From the NCBI GenBank assembly GCA_965247175.1, contig OZ252006.1:3472001-3536000 (forward strand): a DNA stretch of 64,000 bases, written 5' to 3'. A program made the position numbers and the translations under genes. A model generated the notes under the pieces. That model worked only from the letters and a program-made list of their open reading frames with translations, was not told the DNA's origin and did not search any database. Each line of letters starts with the position of its first letter. The first letter of the stretch is position 1. Source of the DNA: JANQMX01 sp965247175. Its GTDB lineage: Bacteria; Pseudomonadota; Alphaproteobacteria; Kiloniellales; DSM-21159. Positions 9,619 through 18,873 of the stretch are shown here, in pieces.

Positions 9619-10176
9619 CTAACCGGGCTGGGCGATGCGAAGCTGCCGCGCCCGCGTCAGGATGGCGTTTTCCAGGTCGACGTTGGTCTGCTCGATAACG
9701 CCGGCATCGGCCCAGTTGCCGGTATCGTCCTGGCGCTGGCGAAACACCGAGGCCCGCAGGCCGTCCGCTCGCAGATCGCGGCCTAGGATGTAGACGTTGA
9801 CCTTAAAGCGCTCACCCGGTGCGTCGGACGGCGTGTACCAGTCGGTGATGATCACGCCGCCGAAGGGGTCGGCCGAGGCCAGCGGCATGAAGGACACCGT
9901 ATCGAGCGAGGCGCGCCAGAGAAAAGAGTTCACGCCGATGCCGCTGCCGCCGCCGCCGGGCACCTCTTCATCATTGCCGCCGAAAATCATCAGACCGTCT
10001 TCGCCGAAGAAGCCGCCCTGCTTCTGGCTGTAGGTCGAGGTTCCGCCGGCGCGGCGGAGGTTGTCGTCATCGGGGAACACGGTTCCCTGGTTCGAATAGT
10101 CGCCGCTGCAGGCTGCCAAAGCCAAGGCGCCCAGGCCGACGGCAAAGATCCGGAAGGACATCTTCATTTCCGTCAT
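9619..10176 (-). CDS. DUF3576 family lipoprotein
   Basis: Predicted lipoprotein of unknown function. The N-terminus has a signal peptide with lipobox ALAAC (Cys23). The body contains the well-conserved block FLWRASLDTVSFMPLA followed by GGVIITDWY, which I recognise as the DUF3576 family found upstream of leuS in alphaproteobacteria. Length is 185 residues; starts at MKM (10167) or MSF (10161) are also possible. Neighbouring lptE suggests an envelope role, but that is only inference. Confidence 0.85.
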   Translation of the reverse strand: MTEMKMSFRIFAVGLGALALAACSGDYSNQGTVFPDDDNLRRAGGTSTYSQKQGGFFGEDGLMIFGGNDEEVPGGGGSGIGVNSFLWRASLDTVSFMPLASADPFGGVIITDWYTPSDAPGERFKVNVYILGRDLRADGLRASVFRQRQDDTGNWADAGVIEQTNVDLENAILTRARQLRIAQPG

Positions 10177-10306
10177 CTTGTTGTTCTGCCTCTGGATCGG
10201 GTTCTAACCGACCCTTGCCACGCGCCGCGCGGAGCGGCCATGGCACAGTTCCTAAGGATAAATAGCGGTCGACAAGGCCTTGTGCCAAGGCCTTTCTGGT
10301 TTGGCC

Positions 10307-11440
10307 CTAGGCGGTCCAGCCCCAGGTTTCCGCCAAGTCGCTGGGAATTCTCGACCAGGCCCGCTCTGCTTGCTCGGGCGAGAACACGGCGCGCCACTCG
10401 TCGATTGCGCCGCGGCGCAGGTGCACCGTTTCCGCCGCCGCCGCCAAAGAAAAGGCGCTGGGGTCGATTTCCAGGAAGTCCAGCAGCTCCGAGAAGTAGG
10501 TTTCCGGGTCCTCGCGGAAGGTCTCGAAGCGGGCGGCGTGGACCTGCACGCTTGCCGCCTCGCCACGCTTCATCTCGGCTGTCCAGCCGGCAATCCAGGC
10601 GAGCGAGAGGGGCAGGTAGTGCTCGATCACCCAGTCGAGCAGCGTCGGGAAGTCGCTCTCCAGCACCTGTCGCGGTGGCACGATCTTGCGCCAGATCGGC
10701 GCCAGCAAGCGCATGGAAACGTCGTTCTTGACGAAGTGGGCCCAGGAGAGGCTGGCCTGGCGCGGATCGCGCAGGTTGAGCACGATCTTGCCGAGGCCGC
10801 AGGCCGCAAGGCTGTCGAGATTGTGCCGCGTTGCCGGGATGTGCTCCTTGGCGATCAGGCCGCCCTCGGCCATCAGCCCAACGCGGTGCGGGAAGAGGCA
10901 GCAGTCGGGAAAGAGACCGAGAGAAACATGGCCCTGCGCCATGCCGAGTCCTTCCGCCAGTTTGTTCCAAATCGATTCGCTGGCGGATTTCGGCAGGCTG
11001 TTGAGCAGAATGCCCGGCCGGCCCTGCGCTTTGGCTTCGGCCAGGCGTCGCGCGAAGCTGTCCGGCGCGGCGCGCACCGGATTGATCGGCAGCTTCGGCA
11101 CGGCGATCTCCCGCTCTGCCTCCGCCTGGCGGCCGCGGGCCAAGAGAAGATTGACCCGGGCGGCGCGCAGCGCATCGCCGCCCTGTCCCTGGGCCAGGCC
11201 ATGGCTCAAGATGGCGGTGTAGCTCTCGATCGCAGCGTCAAGCAGGGTGTCGCCGTCTTGCTCTCGGCCCAGCTGGTAGGCGATGGAAGCAAGGAAGGTC
11301 AGCGCGTCGGGCTGGCCCGGCATGCGGCGCAGGATGTCTTCATAGAGCCGCTTGGCAGCGGCGAGCTGGCCTTGGGCCTGCAGCCCCTTCGCCTCCTGGA
11401 GCGCTTGCTGTACCGAAGTTGCGGGTTGGTTGGTGATCAC
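10307..11440 (-). CDS. TPR-sulfotransferase-like protein
   Basis: The N-terminal ~100 residues look like TPR helices (AKRLYEDILRRMPGQPDAL). From about residue 145 there is a sulfotransferase-type domain: LLNSLPKSASESIW resembles the 5'-phosphosulfate loop and LNLRDPRQASLSWAHF the 3'-phosphate motif, both needed to bind PAPS. Sulfotransferases move sulfate to sugars or lipids, so a cell-surface substrate is plausible but not shown. It is head-to-head with another sulfotransferase gene, with a 172-bp shared upstream region that shows no clear operator. Confidence 0.75.
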   Translation of the reverse strand: MITNQPATSVQQALQEAKGLQAQGQLAAAKRLYEDILRRMPGQPDALTFLASIAYQLGREQDGDTLLDAAIESYTAILSHGLAQGQGGDALRAARVNLLLARGRQAEAEREIAVPKLPINPVRAAPDSFARRLAEAKAQGRPGILLNSLPKSASESIWNKLAEGLGMAQGHVSLGLFPDCCLFPHRVGLMAEGGLIAKEHIPATRHNLDSLAACGLGKIVLNLRDPRQASLSWAHFVKNDVSMRLLAPIWRKIVPPRQVLESDFPTLLDWVIEHYLPLSLAWIAGWTAEMKRGEAASVQVHAARFETFREDPETYFSELLDFLEIDPSAFSLAAAAETVHLRRGAIDEWRAVFSPEQAERAWSRIPSDLAETWGWTA

Positions 11441-11612
11441 GGGTGTGTAGCCGGAGCGATTGGCGGCGGGGGCCGGGCGTCGCGCCTAGGGTGGCAACGG
11501 CAGGGGGGCAGTCAAGGGCGATGCGCCCGCCTATCCTTGACAAAGGCCGCCGGGCCCGCGCTTAGCTTCCGCTTCACAAGCCCGCTAGTGTCTGCAAGCC
11601 CAAACGAAAAGA

Positions 11613-12464
11613 ATGAGCGGAATCATCTGGCTCGCGTCCTATCCCAAGTCGGGAAACACCTGGCTGCGCGCCTTTCTCGCCAACTATCTGAGCGACAGCC
11701 CCGAGGCCGTCCCGATCAACGCGCTGCCGAAGTTCATCTACGGCGACAGCCATATTCCGCACTACCAGCAGCTCACCGGGCGGCCGCTGGAAGAGCTCAG
11801 CGAAGAGGAGCTGGCGGTGCTGCGCGGGCGGGTGCACCTCTGGCTCGCCCGCGCCAAGCCGCACGAGGTCTTCGTCAAGACGCACAGCGCCATGGGCCGA
11901 GTCGGCGGCGCCCCCGCAATCACCCCCGACGCAACGGCCGGCGCCATCTATGTCATTCGCAATCCCTGCGATGTCGCCGTGTCCTTCGCCCATCACTATC
12001 AGGTCTCCGTCTCGCGTGCGGTGGCGTTGATGTGCGACGACGACAACATGCTGCCGGCCTCGGGCGGCCAGCTCGCGCAGTTTCTTTCGAGCTGGCGCCG
12101 ACATGTGCTGGGCTGGACCGAAGCCAAGGGCCTGACGCTGCATCTCATGCGTTATGAGGACATGCTGCGGGCGCCGGAGGCCACCTTCGCCAAGCTGGTC
12201 GCGTTTCTCGGCTTTCCGCCTGAGCCGGAGCGCCTCGAGAGGGCGCTCAGGTTCTCCTCTTTTCGGGAGTTGTCCGGCCAGGAACAGACGGGCGGCTTCG
12301 TCGAGGCCCGGCCGGACGGCAAGAGCGCCTTTTTTCGCGCCGGAGAAAGCGGCCAGCACCACCAGATGCTAGCTGACGCAGACCGGCAACACCTCATCGA
12401 GACCAACCGTGATGTGCTTTCCAAGTACGGCTACCTCGATGACAAAGGGGCGTTGGTTTTCTAG
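11613..12464 (+). CDS. sulfotransferase domain protein
   Basis: PAPS-dependent sulfotransferase family. The 5'-PSB loop SYPKSGNTWLRAFLANYL is at residues 9-26 and the 3'-PB motif YVIRNPCDVAVSFAHHY lies near residue 112. Length is 283 residues, typical for Sulfotransfer_1/3. The acceptor is unknown. The divergent neighbour is also a sulfotransferase, which suggests joint modification of a surface molecule. Confidence 0.85.
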   Translation: MSGIIWLASYPKSGNTWLRAFLANYLSDSPEAVPINALPKFIYGDSHIPHYQQLTGRPLEELSEEELAVLRGRVHLWLARAKPHEVFVKTHSAMGRVGGAPAITPDATAGAIYVIRNPCDVAVSFAHHYQVSVSRAVALMCDDDNMLPASGGQLAQFLSSWRRHVLGWTEAKGLTLHLMRYEDMLRAPEATFAKLVAFLGFPPEPERLERALRFSSFRELSGQEQTGGFVEARPDGKSAFFRAGESGQHHQMLADADRQHLIETNRDVLSKYGYLDDKGALVF

Positions 12465-12652
12465 GTGCTTAGCTGCCGCTCTTAACTCTGTTGCTATTTT
12501 GCCACGCTGTCTGAGATTTACCACCGGCTAAAGCCGCACATTCTTGACCTCTTAACCATTCTCGCGCTGTTTTGGCCACGCTTCCTGGGCGGCACTGTCG
12601 ACCGGGTGGCAGCAGTACCAAAAGCCACCAATAGCTTGAGAGGCAAGGTGTA

Positions 12653-13783
12653 ATGAAAAAAGCTCTAACGGCCACCACGGCTCTGGTTGCGGCGGGCGTC
12701 GTCTCCGCCGGACCGGCCGCGGCCCAGATCGAACTGGGTCTTGATGGCTACATGAACAACTTCTTTGGTTTCGGTGAGATCGATAACGATAACGACGATG
12801 TCGACCGGAACTCTACGAACTTCTTCTCCGACGGTGAAGTTTGGTTCGTCGGCTCCTACACCGCCGACAACGGCATCACCTTCGGTGCCAACATCCAGCT
12901 GGAAGCCTTCCAGTCTGACCCGGACCACGTTGACGAGAACTTCGCTTTCGTCGAGGGCTCGTTCGGTCGTCTCAACCTCGGTTCCGAGAACTCTGCCGCC
13001 TACCTGATGCAGTACTCGGCTCCGGAAGCTGGCGCCCCGCTGAACTCCGGCTGGGTCACGGCCTTCATCCCGCCTGACGGTCAGGTCGCTTCGTTCCGTC
13101 ATCCGGCGGTGTCGACCTTCCTCGACTACGGCAACGACGAGAACCAGATCTCGTACTTCACGCCGCGTTTCGCCGGCTTCCAGCTCGGTGTCTCCTACGC
13201 CCCGACGATCGACGGCGGCGGCGACGGCGCGAACCAGCCGGCCGACACCGACTGCTCGGGCGCCGGTAACGAGTGCGACGGCAGCAACGGCTTCTCGGCC
13301 GGCTTGAACTTCGTCGAGTCCTTCAACGGCTTCGACGTGGCCGTGGCCGGTGGTTTCCGGACCGCGACCGAGGCCATTACCGTGGTTGAGAACGGCACCA
13401 CTGCCCGCAGCCAGACCGACCAGCTGTACCAGTACAGTGCCGGTCTGAACCTGGGCTTCGGCGGCTTCACGGTCGGCGGCTCGTTCGGTCTGGAAGACAG
13501 CGACCAGTCCACCGAGGGCCACTCCTTCGATGCTGGCGTCAGCTACTCGACGGGCCCGATCACCGTCGCTGCCACCTACTTCCAGAGTGAGAGTGAAGGC
13601 GATCCGGCGACCGACGGCGAAGACGAGCTGATGGCTGCCAAGGTTGCCATCAACTACACCCTCGCCCCGGGCATCATCACCAGCGGCACCATCATGTACG
13701 CTGAGTGGGAGAGCGAAGACAGCAACGCTGACAACGATGTCGAAGGTATCGTCGGCATCATCGGTCTGCGCTACAACTTCTAA
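12653..13783 (+). CDS. outer-membrane porin (Gram-negative general porin type)
   Basis: Predicted 16-strand trimeric porin. The signal peptide is at residues 1-24 (cleavage after GPAAA), followed by IELGLDGYMNNFFGF. Alternating hydrophobic strands, acidic loops and a C-terminal GLRYNF ending in Phe are the BAM-recognition pattern. Composition is Gly/Asp/Asn rich with strongly biased codons, suggesting high expression. An AAGGTG ribosome-binding site lies upstream, and a strong intrinsic terminator follows. A TTGACC box at 12544 could be a -35 element, but the -10 is not convincing. Confidence 0.88.
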   Translation: MKKALTATTALVAAGVVSAGPAAAQIELGLDGYMNNFFGFGEIDNDNDDVDRNSTNFFSDGEVWFVGSYTADNGITFGANIQLEAFQSDPDHVDENFAFVEGSFGRLNLGSENSAAYLMQYSAPEAGAPLNSGWVTAFIPPDGQVASFRHPAVSTFLDYGNDENQISYFTPRFAGFQLGVSYAPTIDGGGDGANQPADTDCSGAGNECDGSNGFSAGLNFVESFNGFDVAVAGGFRTATEAITVVENGTTARSQTDQLYQYSAGLNLGFGGFTVGGSFGLEDSDQSTEGHSFDAGVSYSTGPITVAATYFQSESEGDPATDGEDELMAAKVAINYTLAPGIITSGTIMYAEWESEDSNADNDVEGIVGIIGLRYNF

Positions 13784-13806
13784 GTCAAAGTTGTTGTTTG
13801 ACTGCA

Positions 13807-13837
13807 GGGGGAGCCTCGCGCTCCCCCTTTTTCTTTT
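13807..13837 (+). terminator. Rho-independent terminator of the porin gene
   Basis: The stem GGGGGAGC (13807-13814) pairs perfectly with GCTCCCCC (13820-13827) around a 5-base loop, followed by a T-rich run (TTTTTCTTTTT). It lies 24 bases after the porin stop. Confidence 0.92.
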
Positions 13838-13876
13838 TGCCTTGTCCGTCTGAGCGCCGCCGCCTATGCCGAGCGC

Positions 13877-14560
13877 ATGAGCGACGTGGCAAGCAACCTC
13901 GCGCACATTCGCGACCGGATAGCCAAGGCAGCCCGCGGTGCCGAGCGGGCGCCGGAGTCCGTGACCCTGGTCGCCGTCAGCAAGACCCAGCCGGTCGAGG
14001 CGGTCGAGGCGGCCCTGGCCGCCGGGCAGCGCGTCTTCGGCGAGAACCGCGTGCAGGAAGCCAAGTCAAAGTACCCTGGCCTGCGCGAGACCTGGCCGGA
14101 TCTCGAACTCCATCTGATCGGGCCGTTGCAGACCAACAAGGTTGGTGAGGCCGTCGCCCTCTTCGATGTCATTCAGAGCGTCGATCGGGAGAAGCTGGCC
14201 CGCGCCCTGGCCAAGGAGATGGACAAGCAGGGTCGCCGCCCGGGCTGCTTCATCCAGGTGAACACCGGCGAGGAACCGCAGAAGGCCGGGATTTTTCCCG
14301 AGGAGGCCGAGGCCTTCGTCGCGCTGTGCCGGGACAGCCTGGGGCTGCCCGTTCAAGGCTTGATGTGCATTCCTCCCTTCGAGGAGGAGCCGGCGCCGCA
14401 CTTCGCCTTGCTGCGCAGCATCGCCGAGCGCAGCGGCCTCACTCAGCTCTCCATGGGGATGAGCGGCGACTTCGAGACAGCGATCGCGCTCGGCGCCACC
14501 CATGTCCGCGTCGGCACGGCAATTTTCGGCGCTCGCCAGACCCAGACGCAGCCTGCCTGA
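13877..14560 (+). CDS. YggS/PLPBP family pyridoxal-phosphate homeostasis protein
   Basis: Single-domain alanine-racemase-fold protein that binds PLP and buffers vitamin B6 and amino-acid pools. Lys36 in VAVSKTQ is the expected PLP Schiff-base residue. GENRVQEA, HLIGPLQTNK and the C-terminal LSMGMSGDFETAI...VRVGTAIFG complete the family signature. It has 227 residues. Confidence 0.94.
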   Translation: MSDVASNLAHIRDRIAKAARGAERAPESVTLVAVSKTQPVEAVEAALAAGQRVFGENRVQEAKSKYPGLRETWPDLELHLIGPLQTNKVGEAVALFDVIQSVDREKLARALAKEMDKQGRRPGCFIQVNTGEEPQKAGIFPEEAEAFVALCRDSLGLPVQGLMCIPPFEEEPAPHFALLRSIAERSGLTQLSMGMSGDFETAIALGATHVRVGTAIFGARQTQTQPA

Positions 14561-14567
14561 TAGAGCG

Positions 14568-15083
14568 CTAGCCTTCTTCGATGACGACCCGGTCGTCGGG
14601 CCCCGCCGTGGCGAGCAGTTGCAGCAGCGTCTCGGGCGCGAGCGCGACGCAGCCCTCGGTGGGCGTGAAATCCGGGCGGGCGCAGTGCAGGAAGATGGCG
14701 CTGCCCAGGCCCGGCCTTACGGGCGCATCGTTGTGGCCCAGCACCACGATCAGGTCGTAGATCTCATCGTCGCGCCATAGCCGCTCATGGCTCGCCGCAT
14801 AGGGACGCTGGACCGGCTGGTTGTAGGCCCTGTCCTGCGGCGCGTCGCACCAGCCGTCGTCCTCGGCGATGGCTGAAATCGGCAGGCCGGTTTCCGGTCG
14901 TTCCAGTCGGTCGGGACGGTAGAGCAGGCGGCGCATGGGCCAGGCACCGGCCGGGCTGGCGCCATCGCCTTCGCGTTTCTGCTCGGCCGCGATCACGCCG
15001 GAGCGGCCGATGGCGCAGGGGTGGCTCTCTCCGGCCCAGCGGGCCGTCCAACGGTTGTCTTCACGAGTGACGACCAGATCCAT
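14568..15083 (-). CDS. L,D-transpeptidase family protein (YkuD fold)
   Basis: Likely cysteine L,D-transpeptidase or relative acting on peptidoglycan. His133 and Cys145 sit in FLHCARPDFTPTEGCVAL, the H-x(11)-GC catalytic pattern of YkuD domains (the usual S/T-x-G-C is TEGC). The family's LGHND segment precedes it. No obvious signal peptide is present, so export is unproven; short YkuD proteins of this type are common in alphaproteobacteria. It converges with yggS, 7 bases apart. Confidence 0.86.
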   Translation of the reverse strand: MDLVVTREDNRWTARWAGESHPCAIGRSGVIAAEQKREGDGASPAGAWPMRRLLYRPDRLERPETGLPISAIAEDDGWCDAPQDRAYNQPVQRPYAASHERLWRDDEIYDLIVVLGHNDAPVRPGLGSAIFLHCARPDFTPTEGCVALAPETLLQLLATAGPDDRVVIEEG

Positions 15084-15134
15084 GCTCTTAGACTACAGCG
15101 GGCCGCCGCGGCGGCACAACAAGGTGCCGGGCGG

Positions 15135-16100
15135 TCATGGCAGGGTCGCAGCCGAGGTTTGCGGCGCCTCTTGCAGCGCCGAGTACTTCTTCAACGCTTC
15201 CATCATGCGGGCGGCGAAGGGGCTCTCGGCGCCGGTCTCTCCAGTGATGGCGCTTGCGGCGGCGCCCGCCGAGTCGCCTTCGAAGCCGGCGGGCCCGCGC
15301 ACGGCCATGCGGCCGCTGTAGTGCTCAGGCCGCACCGGCATGAAACGCTGCGGCGCTACGGTCGCCGCGGCTTCCGCTGCCGGCGCGGGCACGGCGCTGT
15401 CGACACGATCACTGCCGCCACCGCCGGCCGGCTGCGGGGCGACCTCCTCAGCCGCCGGCGCGGCCGCCTCCTCGAGCATCGTCCCGCGGTCGCGCAGGAA
15501 GGCGCGCAGCGCGGCATCGCCCTCCAGCACGGCGGCCGGCTGGTCGGGTGTCGTATTGACCGGCTTGAGAGGCGGCGCCTCTGCCGCGGCCATCGCTTCC
15601 GGTTCAGCCGTGGCTATTGTCTTCGGCGGCGCCTCTGCCGAGACGCCTGCGGCCGGCGTGATCTCCGGCAGCGGCGCGTCGCCGGCGGCTTGCTCGACGG
15701 CGGTTTGCTCGATGGGGACTTGCGCCCTGGCCGCAGCCTCGACTTGGGGCGCGGCGGCCAAAGTCTCATCGTCTTCGCCGAACAGCGCCGCGACGACGTG
15801 CCCGGTGATTTCCTTTCCGGTCGCTTCCTTGGCGACGGCCTGGCTGGCCGAGGTCACCAGGCCGACCGGCCCGCCATAGATCAGGCCGCCGAGGATCTGG
15901 GCGGCCGGCTTGATCTCGTCGCCGGTGATCTCCCGATAGAGCGGCCCGACAAAGGGAAGGTGATGCAGGGGATTGATCAGGTCGATGAAGTCGTCGAAGC
16001 CGATCTCGCCGCCGCCCCGGCGCGCCGCTTCCTCGCGCGCGGCCGCGATCTCGCCCACCCGCGGGCGAATGAAAGGATCGAAATCTCCGACTTCGGACAT
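15135..16100 (-). CDS. hypothetical Ala/Pro-rich protein with conserved N-terminal block
   Basis: Not recognised by name. Residues ~35-110 form a conserved-looking block (FIDLINPLHHLPFVGPLY, then ITGDEIKPAAQILGG and a short Gly-rich segment). The remaining ~200 residues are low-complexity Ala/Glu/Pro, ending in a predicted helix (ESPFAARMMEALKKY). No signal peptide. The start MSEVGDFDPF at 16100 is preferred to an upstream start at 16130. I recall similar two-part proteins in related genomes but know no function. Confidence 0.75.
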   Translation of the reverse strand: MSEVGDFDPFIRPRVGEIAAAREEAARRGGGEIGFDDFIDLINPLHHLPFVGPLYREITGDEIKPAAQILGGLIYGGPVGLVTSASQAVAKEATGKEITGHVVAALFGEDDETLAAAPQVEAAARAQVPIEQTAVEQAAGDAPLPEITPAAGVSAEAPPKTIATAEPEAMAAAEAPPLKPVNTTPDQPAAVLEGDAALRAFLRDRGTMLEEAAAPAAEEVAPQPAGGGGSDRVDSAVPAPAAEAAATVAPQRFMPVRPEHYSGRMAVRGPAGFEGDSAGAAASAITGETGAESPFAARMMEALKKYSALQEAPQTSAATLP

Positions 16101-16301
16101 GCAACTCTCTCGTCTAGACGGAAGATCCAAAGCAAGCTTCGGGCCAGCCCGGATCGGCTGAATTCCTGCCTACAGCGGCCGTATCCAGGGCTGCGAGGCG
16201 GCAGAAATTGCCGGGGGTTGCTTGAACTTGCCGGCACGGGCATCGATGTTACGCGGCGGCGACGCGACGATGGACTTTGGGTAGGGAGGGCCGGGGCGGC
16301 C

Positions 16302-17165
16302 ATGGCGTTGTGGCGAGACTTCGACCGTGCGGGCTTGGATGCCGAGCTGAATCTGCGGGCGCGCACACCCGAGCATGTCGACTATTTCGCCCGCTGGGCG
16401 GAAGAGAGTGCGGAGGTTCGGCGCCGCTTGTCCGCGCTGGAGCACATCGCCTACGGCCCGGGCGCGGGCGAGACCCTCGACCTTTTCTTGCCCGACGAGA
16501 AACCGGCGCCGCTGCTCATCTTCATTCACGGCGGCTATTGGCAGACGCTGGACAAGGGAGACTTCAGCTTCCTGGCGCCGGCTTTCATAGAACGCGGCAT
16601 CGCCTTCGCCTCCCTGAATTACTCGCTCGCGCCTGAGGCTCCGATCGGGCAGATGGTCGAGGAGGTCGCCCGCGCCATCGCTTGGCTGCGGGACAACGCT
16701 GCCCGCTACGACCTCGACAGCCGGCGCTTCTCCATCTCAGGGCATTCCGCGGGCGGTCACTTGGCCTGCATGGCTTTCTCCGACGATCAGCCGAGCGCAC
16801 CCGCGCATCTTCCGCTGCGCGCTTGCGTCTCCGTGTCCGGCATCTATCAGCTCGAGCCCCTGCGCCATAGTTATCAGCAGGAGGTGCTGAAGCTGGACGC
16901 GGAGAGCACCGCCGCGCTGAGCCCACATGCGGTCATCCCGGCAAGCCCGCCCGGACCCCTGCTGCTGGCCGTCGGGCAGGACGAGCCTGACGAGTTCGTC
17001 GTGCAGCAGAGTGAGTATCAGGCGGCCTGGACGGCGGCCGGTCATGAGGTCCGTGCGCAGGTCATGGAGGGCCGGCATCATTTCAGCGCAGTCGAGGCTT
17101 TGAGCGAAGCCGGGCATCCGCTCTATACTGGGGTTTGCGATCTCATTGCCGAGCAAGCCGCATAG
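16302..17165 (+). CDS. alpha/beta hydrolase (esterase / kynurenine-formamidase-like)
   Basis: Serine hydrolase of 287 residues. The oxyanion motif HGGYW is at residues 76-80, the nucleophile elbow G147-H-S149-A-G-G, and the candidate catalytic His259/260 is in GRHHFS. The HGGYW plus GHSAGGHL combination is typical of the BD-FAE/arylformamidase group, but the substrate cannot be read from sequence. The frame is open far upstream on this strand; ATG 16302 is the first start giving family-like N-terminal spacing. Confidence 0.85.
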   Translation: MALWRDFDRAGLDAELNLRARTPEHVDYFARWAEESAEVRRRLSALEHIAYGPGAGETLDLFLPDEKPAPLLIFIHGGYWQTLDKGDFSFLAPAFIERGIAFASLNYSLAPEAPIGQMVEEVARAIAWLRDNAARYDLDSRRFSISGHSAGGHLACMAFSDDQPSAPAHLPLRACVSVSGIYQLEPLRHSYQQEVLKLDAESTAALSPHAVIPASPPGPLLLAVGQDEPDEFVVQQSEYQAAWTAAGHEVRAQVMEGRHHFSAVEALSEAGHPLYTGVCDLIAEQAA

Positions 17166-17203
17166 CCCCGAAAGGGCATAGCCAAGAACGGGAAAAGGAA
17201 ATC

Positions 17204-17899
17204 GTGCCGGGCATGGTCAAGAAAAAGATCCTGATCGTCGATGACGATGAAACCCTGCGCTCGACGGTGTCGGAGCAGCTGGAGCTCCACGAAGAGTATG
17301 CGACCGTACAGGCGGCGACGGCTGCCGAGGGCATGGAGCGGGTAAAGGAAGGCTACTTCGATGCCATTCTGCTCGATGTCGGCCTGCCGGACATGGACGG
17401 CCGCGACCTCTGCCGCCTGATGCGACGCAACGGCGTCAAGCCGCCGATCATCATGCTGACGGCGATGGACAGCGATGCCGATACCATTCTCGGCCTCGAT
17501 GCGGGCGCCAACGACTACGTCACCAAGCCGGTCAAGCTGGGGGTCCTGCTGGCCCGCCTGCGGGCGCAGCTGCGTCAGCACGATGAGAGCGAGAGCGCCG
17601 TCTTCTCCATCGGGCCCTTCACTTTCCAGCCGGCGGCCAAGCTTCTGGTGCACAGCGAGACGGAAAAGAAGGTCCGGCTGACGGAAAAAGAAACGGCCAT
17701 TCTGAAATACCTGTTCCGCGCCGGCGACCGCACGGTCAGCCGCGATTCCTTGCTGGGAGAGGTATGGGGCTACAACGCCGGGGTGACGACCCACACCCTG
17801 GAAACCCATGTCTATCGGCTGCGTCAGAAGATCGAAGCCGATCCCTCGAACGCCCAGATCCTCGTAACCCGAGCCGGCGGCTATCAGCTTTGCCCATAA
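17204..17899 (+). CDS. OmpR-type response regulator (orphan)
   Basis: Two-domain DNA-binding response regulator. The receiver domain has ILIVDDDE, the phospho-acceptor Asp in LLDVGLPDMDG (Asp58 from GTG 17204, Asp55 from ATG 17213) and the VTKPVK lysine. The C-terminus is a winged helix (SRDSLLGEVWGYN...THTLETHVYRLRQKIE). The AAGGA at 17195-17199 lies 4 bases before the GTG and 13 before the ATG, so the GTG is slightly favoured. No histidine kinase is nearby. Confidence 0.9.
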   Translation: MPGMVKKKILIVDDDETLRSTVSEQLELHEEYATVQAATAAEGMERVKEGYFDAILLDVGLPDMDGRDLCRLMRRNGVKPPIIMLTAMDSDADTILGLDAGANDYVTKPVKLGVLLARLRAQLRQHDESESAVFSIGPFTFQPAAKLLVHSETEKKVRLTEKETAILKYLFRAGDRTVSRDSLLGEVWGYNAGVTTHTLETHVYRLRQKIEADPSNAQILVTRAGGYQLCP

Positions 17900-17989
17900 T
17901 TATCCACGCTGCGAACTGTGGCCTAGTTCACGATAATCGGGTGAGAATTCGCCTTGGCAGTCACGACTCGACGCTAAAATAACACTGCT

Positions 17990-18856
17990 ATGGCCGATAC
18001 ATCCGTCGATAGCCGTGCCGAGGGCTTTACTGTGCGCTTTTGGGGGGTGCGCGGTTCCATTGCCTGTCCGGGCAAGGAATACGAGCGCTACGGCGGCAAT
18101 ACCTCTTGCCTCGAGGTGCGCTGCGGCGACACGCTGCTGATCTTCGATGGCGGCACGGGCCTGCGGAAGCTCGGCTTGGAGCTGATCAAGGACAGTCAGG
18201 AAGGCGCTGGCCTCGACGGCTACATCTTCTTGACCCACACCCATGTGGACCATATCGCCGGCATTCCCTTCTTCGCGCCCTTCTTCTGCAGTAAGAGCAG
18301 CTGGAAGATCTGGGCCGGGCACCTGCTGCCGGAGAAGCGCTTGGAGGATGTGCTTTGCCAGTTCATGGCCGACCCCATCTTCCCGGTGCCGCCGACCATC
18401 TTCAACGCCGGGATGGAGTTCTGTGACTTCAAGGTCGGCCAGGAACTGGGGCCGTTCGGCGGCGTGACCATCAAGACGGCCCCGCTGAACCATCCGAATG
18501 GCGCGACCGGCTACCGCATTGAATGCTGCGGCTCGGCGATCTGCTACGTCACCGACACAGAGCACACCATCGGTGCCTTGGACGAGAACATCCTCGGCCT
18601 GATCGACGGGGCCGACCTGCTGATCTACGACTGCAGCTACACCGATGAAGAGTTTCCCAAGTACGTCGGTTGGGGACATTCGACCTGGCAGGAAGGCGTG
18701 CGGCTCGCCCGTGCCGGCGGGGTGAAGCAGCTGGCGATTTTCCATCACGACCCCAGTCACGACGACGATGCGATGGACCGCATCGCCGAAGCAGCCGCCC
18801 AGACGTTCGAGGGCGCGCTGGTCGCCCGCGAAGGTGACACCCTGACCATCGGCTGA
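17990..18856 (+). CDS. MBL-fold metallo-hydrolase
   Basis: Metallo-beta-lactamase-fold hydrolase. The metal motif H83-T-H85-V-D87-H88 is present, with further His/Asp ligands probably at LNHPNG and DTEH. The N-terminal FWGVRGSIACPGKEYERYGGNTSC block is characteristic of a conserved bacterial subgroup related to phosphodiesterase/PhnP-like enzymes. Substrate unknown. It lies next to a response regulator and upstream of a methyltransferase, 17 bases before that start. Confidence 0.87.
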   Translation: MADTSVDSRAEGFTVRFWGVRGSIACPGKEYERYGGNTSCLEVRCGDTLLIFDGGTGLRKLGLELIKDSQEGAGLDGYIFLTHTHVDHIAGIPFFAPFFCSKSSWKIWAGHLLPEKRLEDVLCQFMADPIFPVPPTIFNAGMEFCDFKVGQELGPFGGVTIKTAPLNHPNGATGYRIECCGSAICYVTDTEHTIGALDENILGLIDGADLLIYDCSYTDEEFPKYVGWGHSTWQEGVRLARAGGVKQLAIFHHDPSHDDDAMDRIAEAAAQTFEGALVAREGDTLTIG

Positions 18857-18873
18857 TCGGGGCCGAGCAGCAC

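Noticed and set aside
10280..12157. A 625-codon plus-strand frame
   Set aside because: Antisense to the TPR-sulfotransferase and overlapping the divergent sulfotransferase in another frame; translation is low-complexity.
12665..13906. A 413-codon minus-strand frame antisense to the porin
   Set aside because: The porin has a signal peptide, a C-terminal Phe and a terminator; the antisense frame is an artefact of its codon bias.
15021..17165. A 714-codon plus-strand frame spanning the hypothetical gene and the hydrolase
   Set aside because: Only the part from 16302 has hydrolase motifs; the upstream part is the antisense of the Ala/Pro-rich gene.
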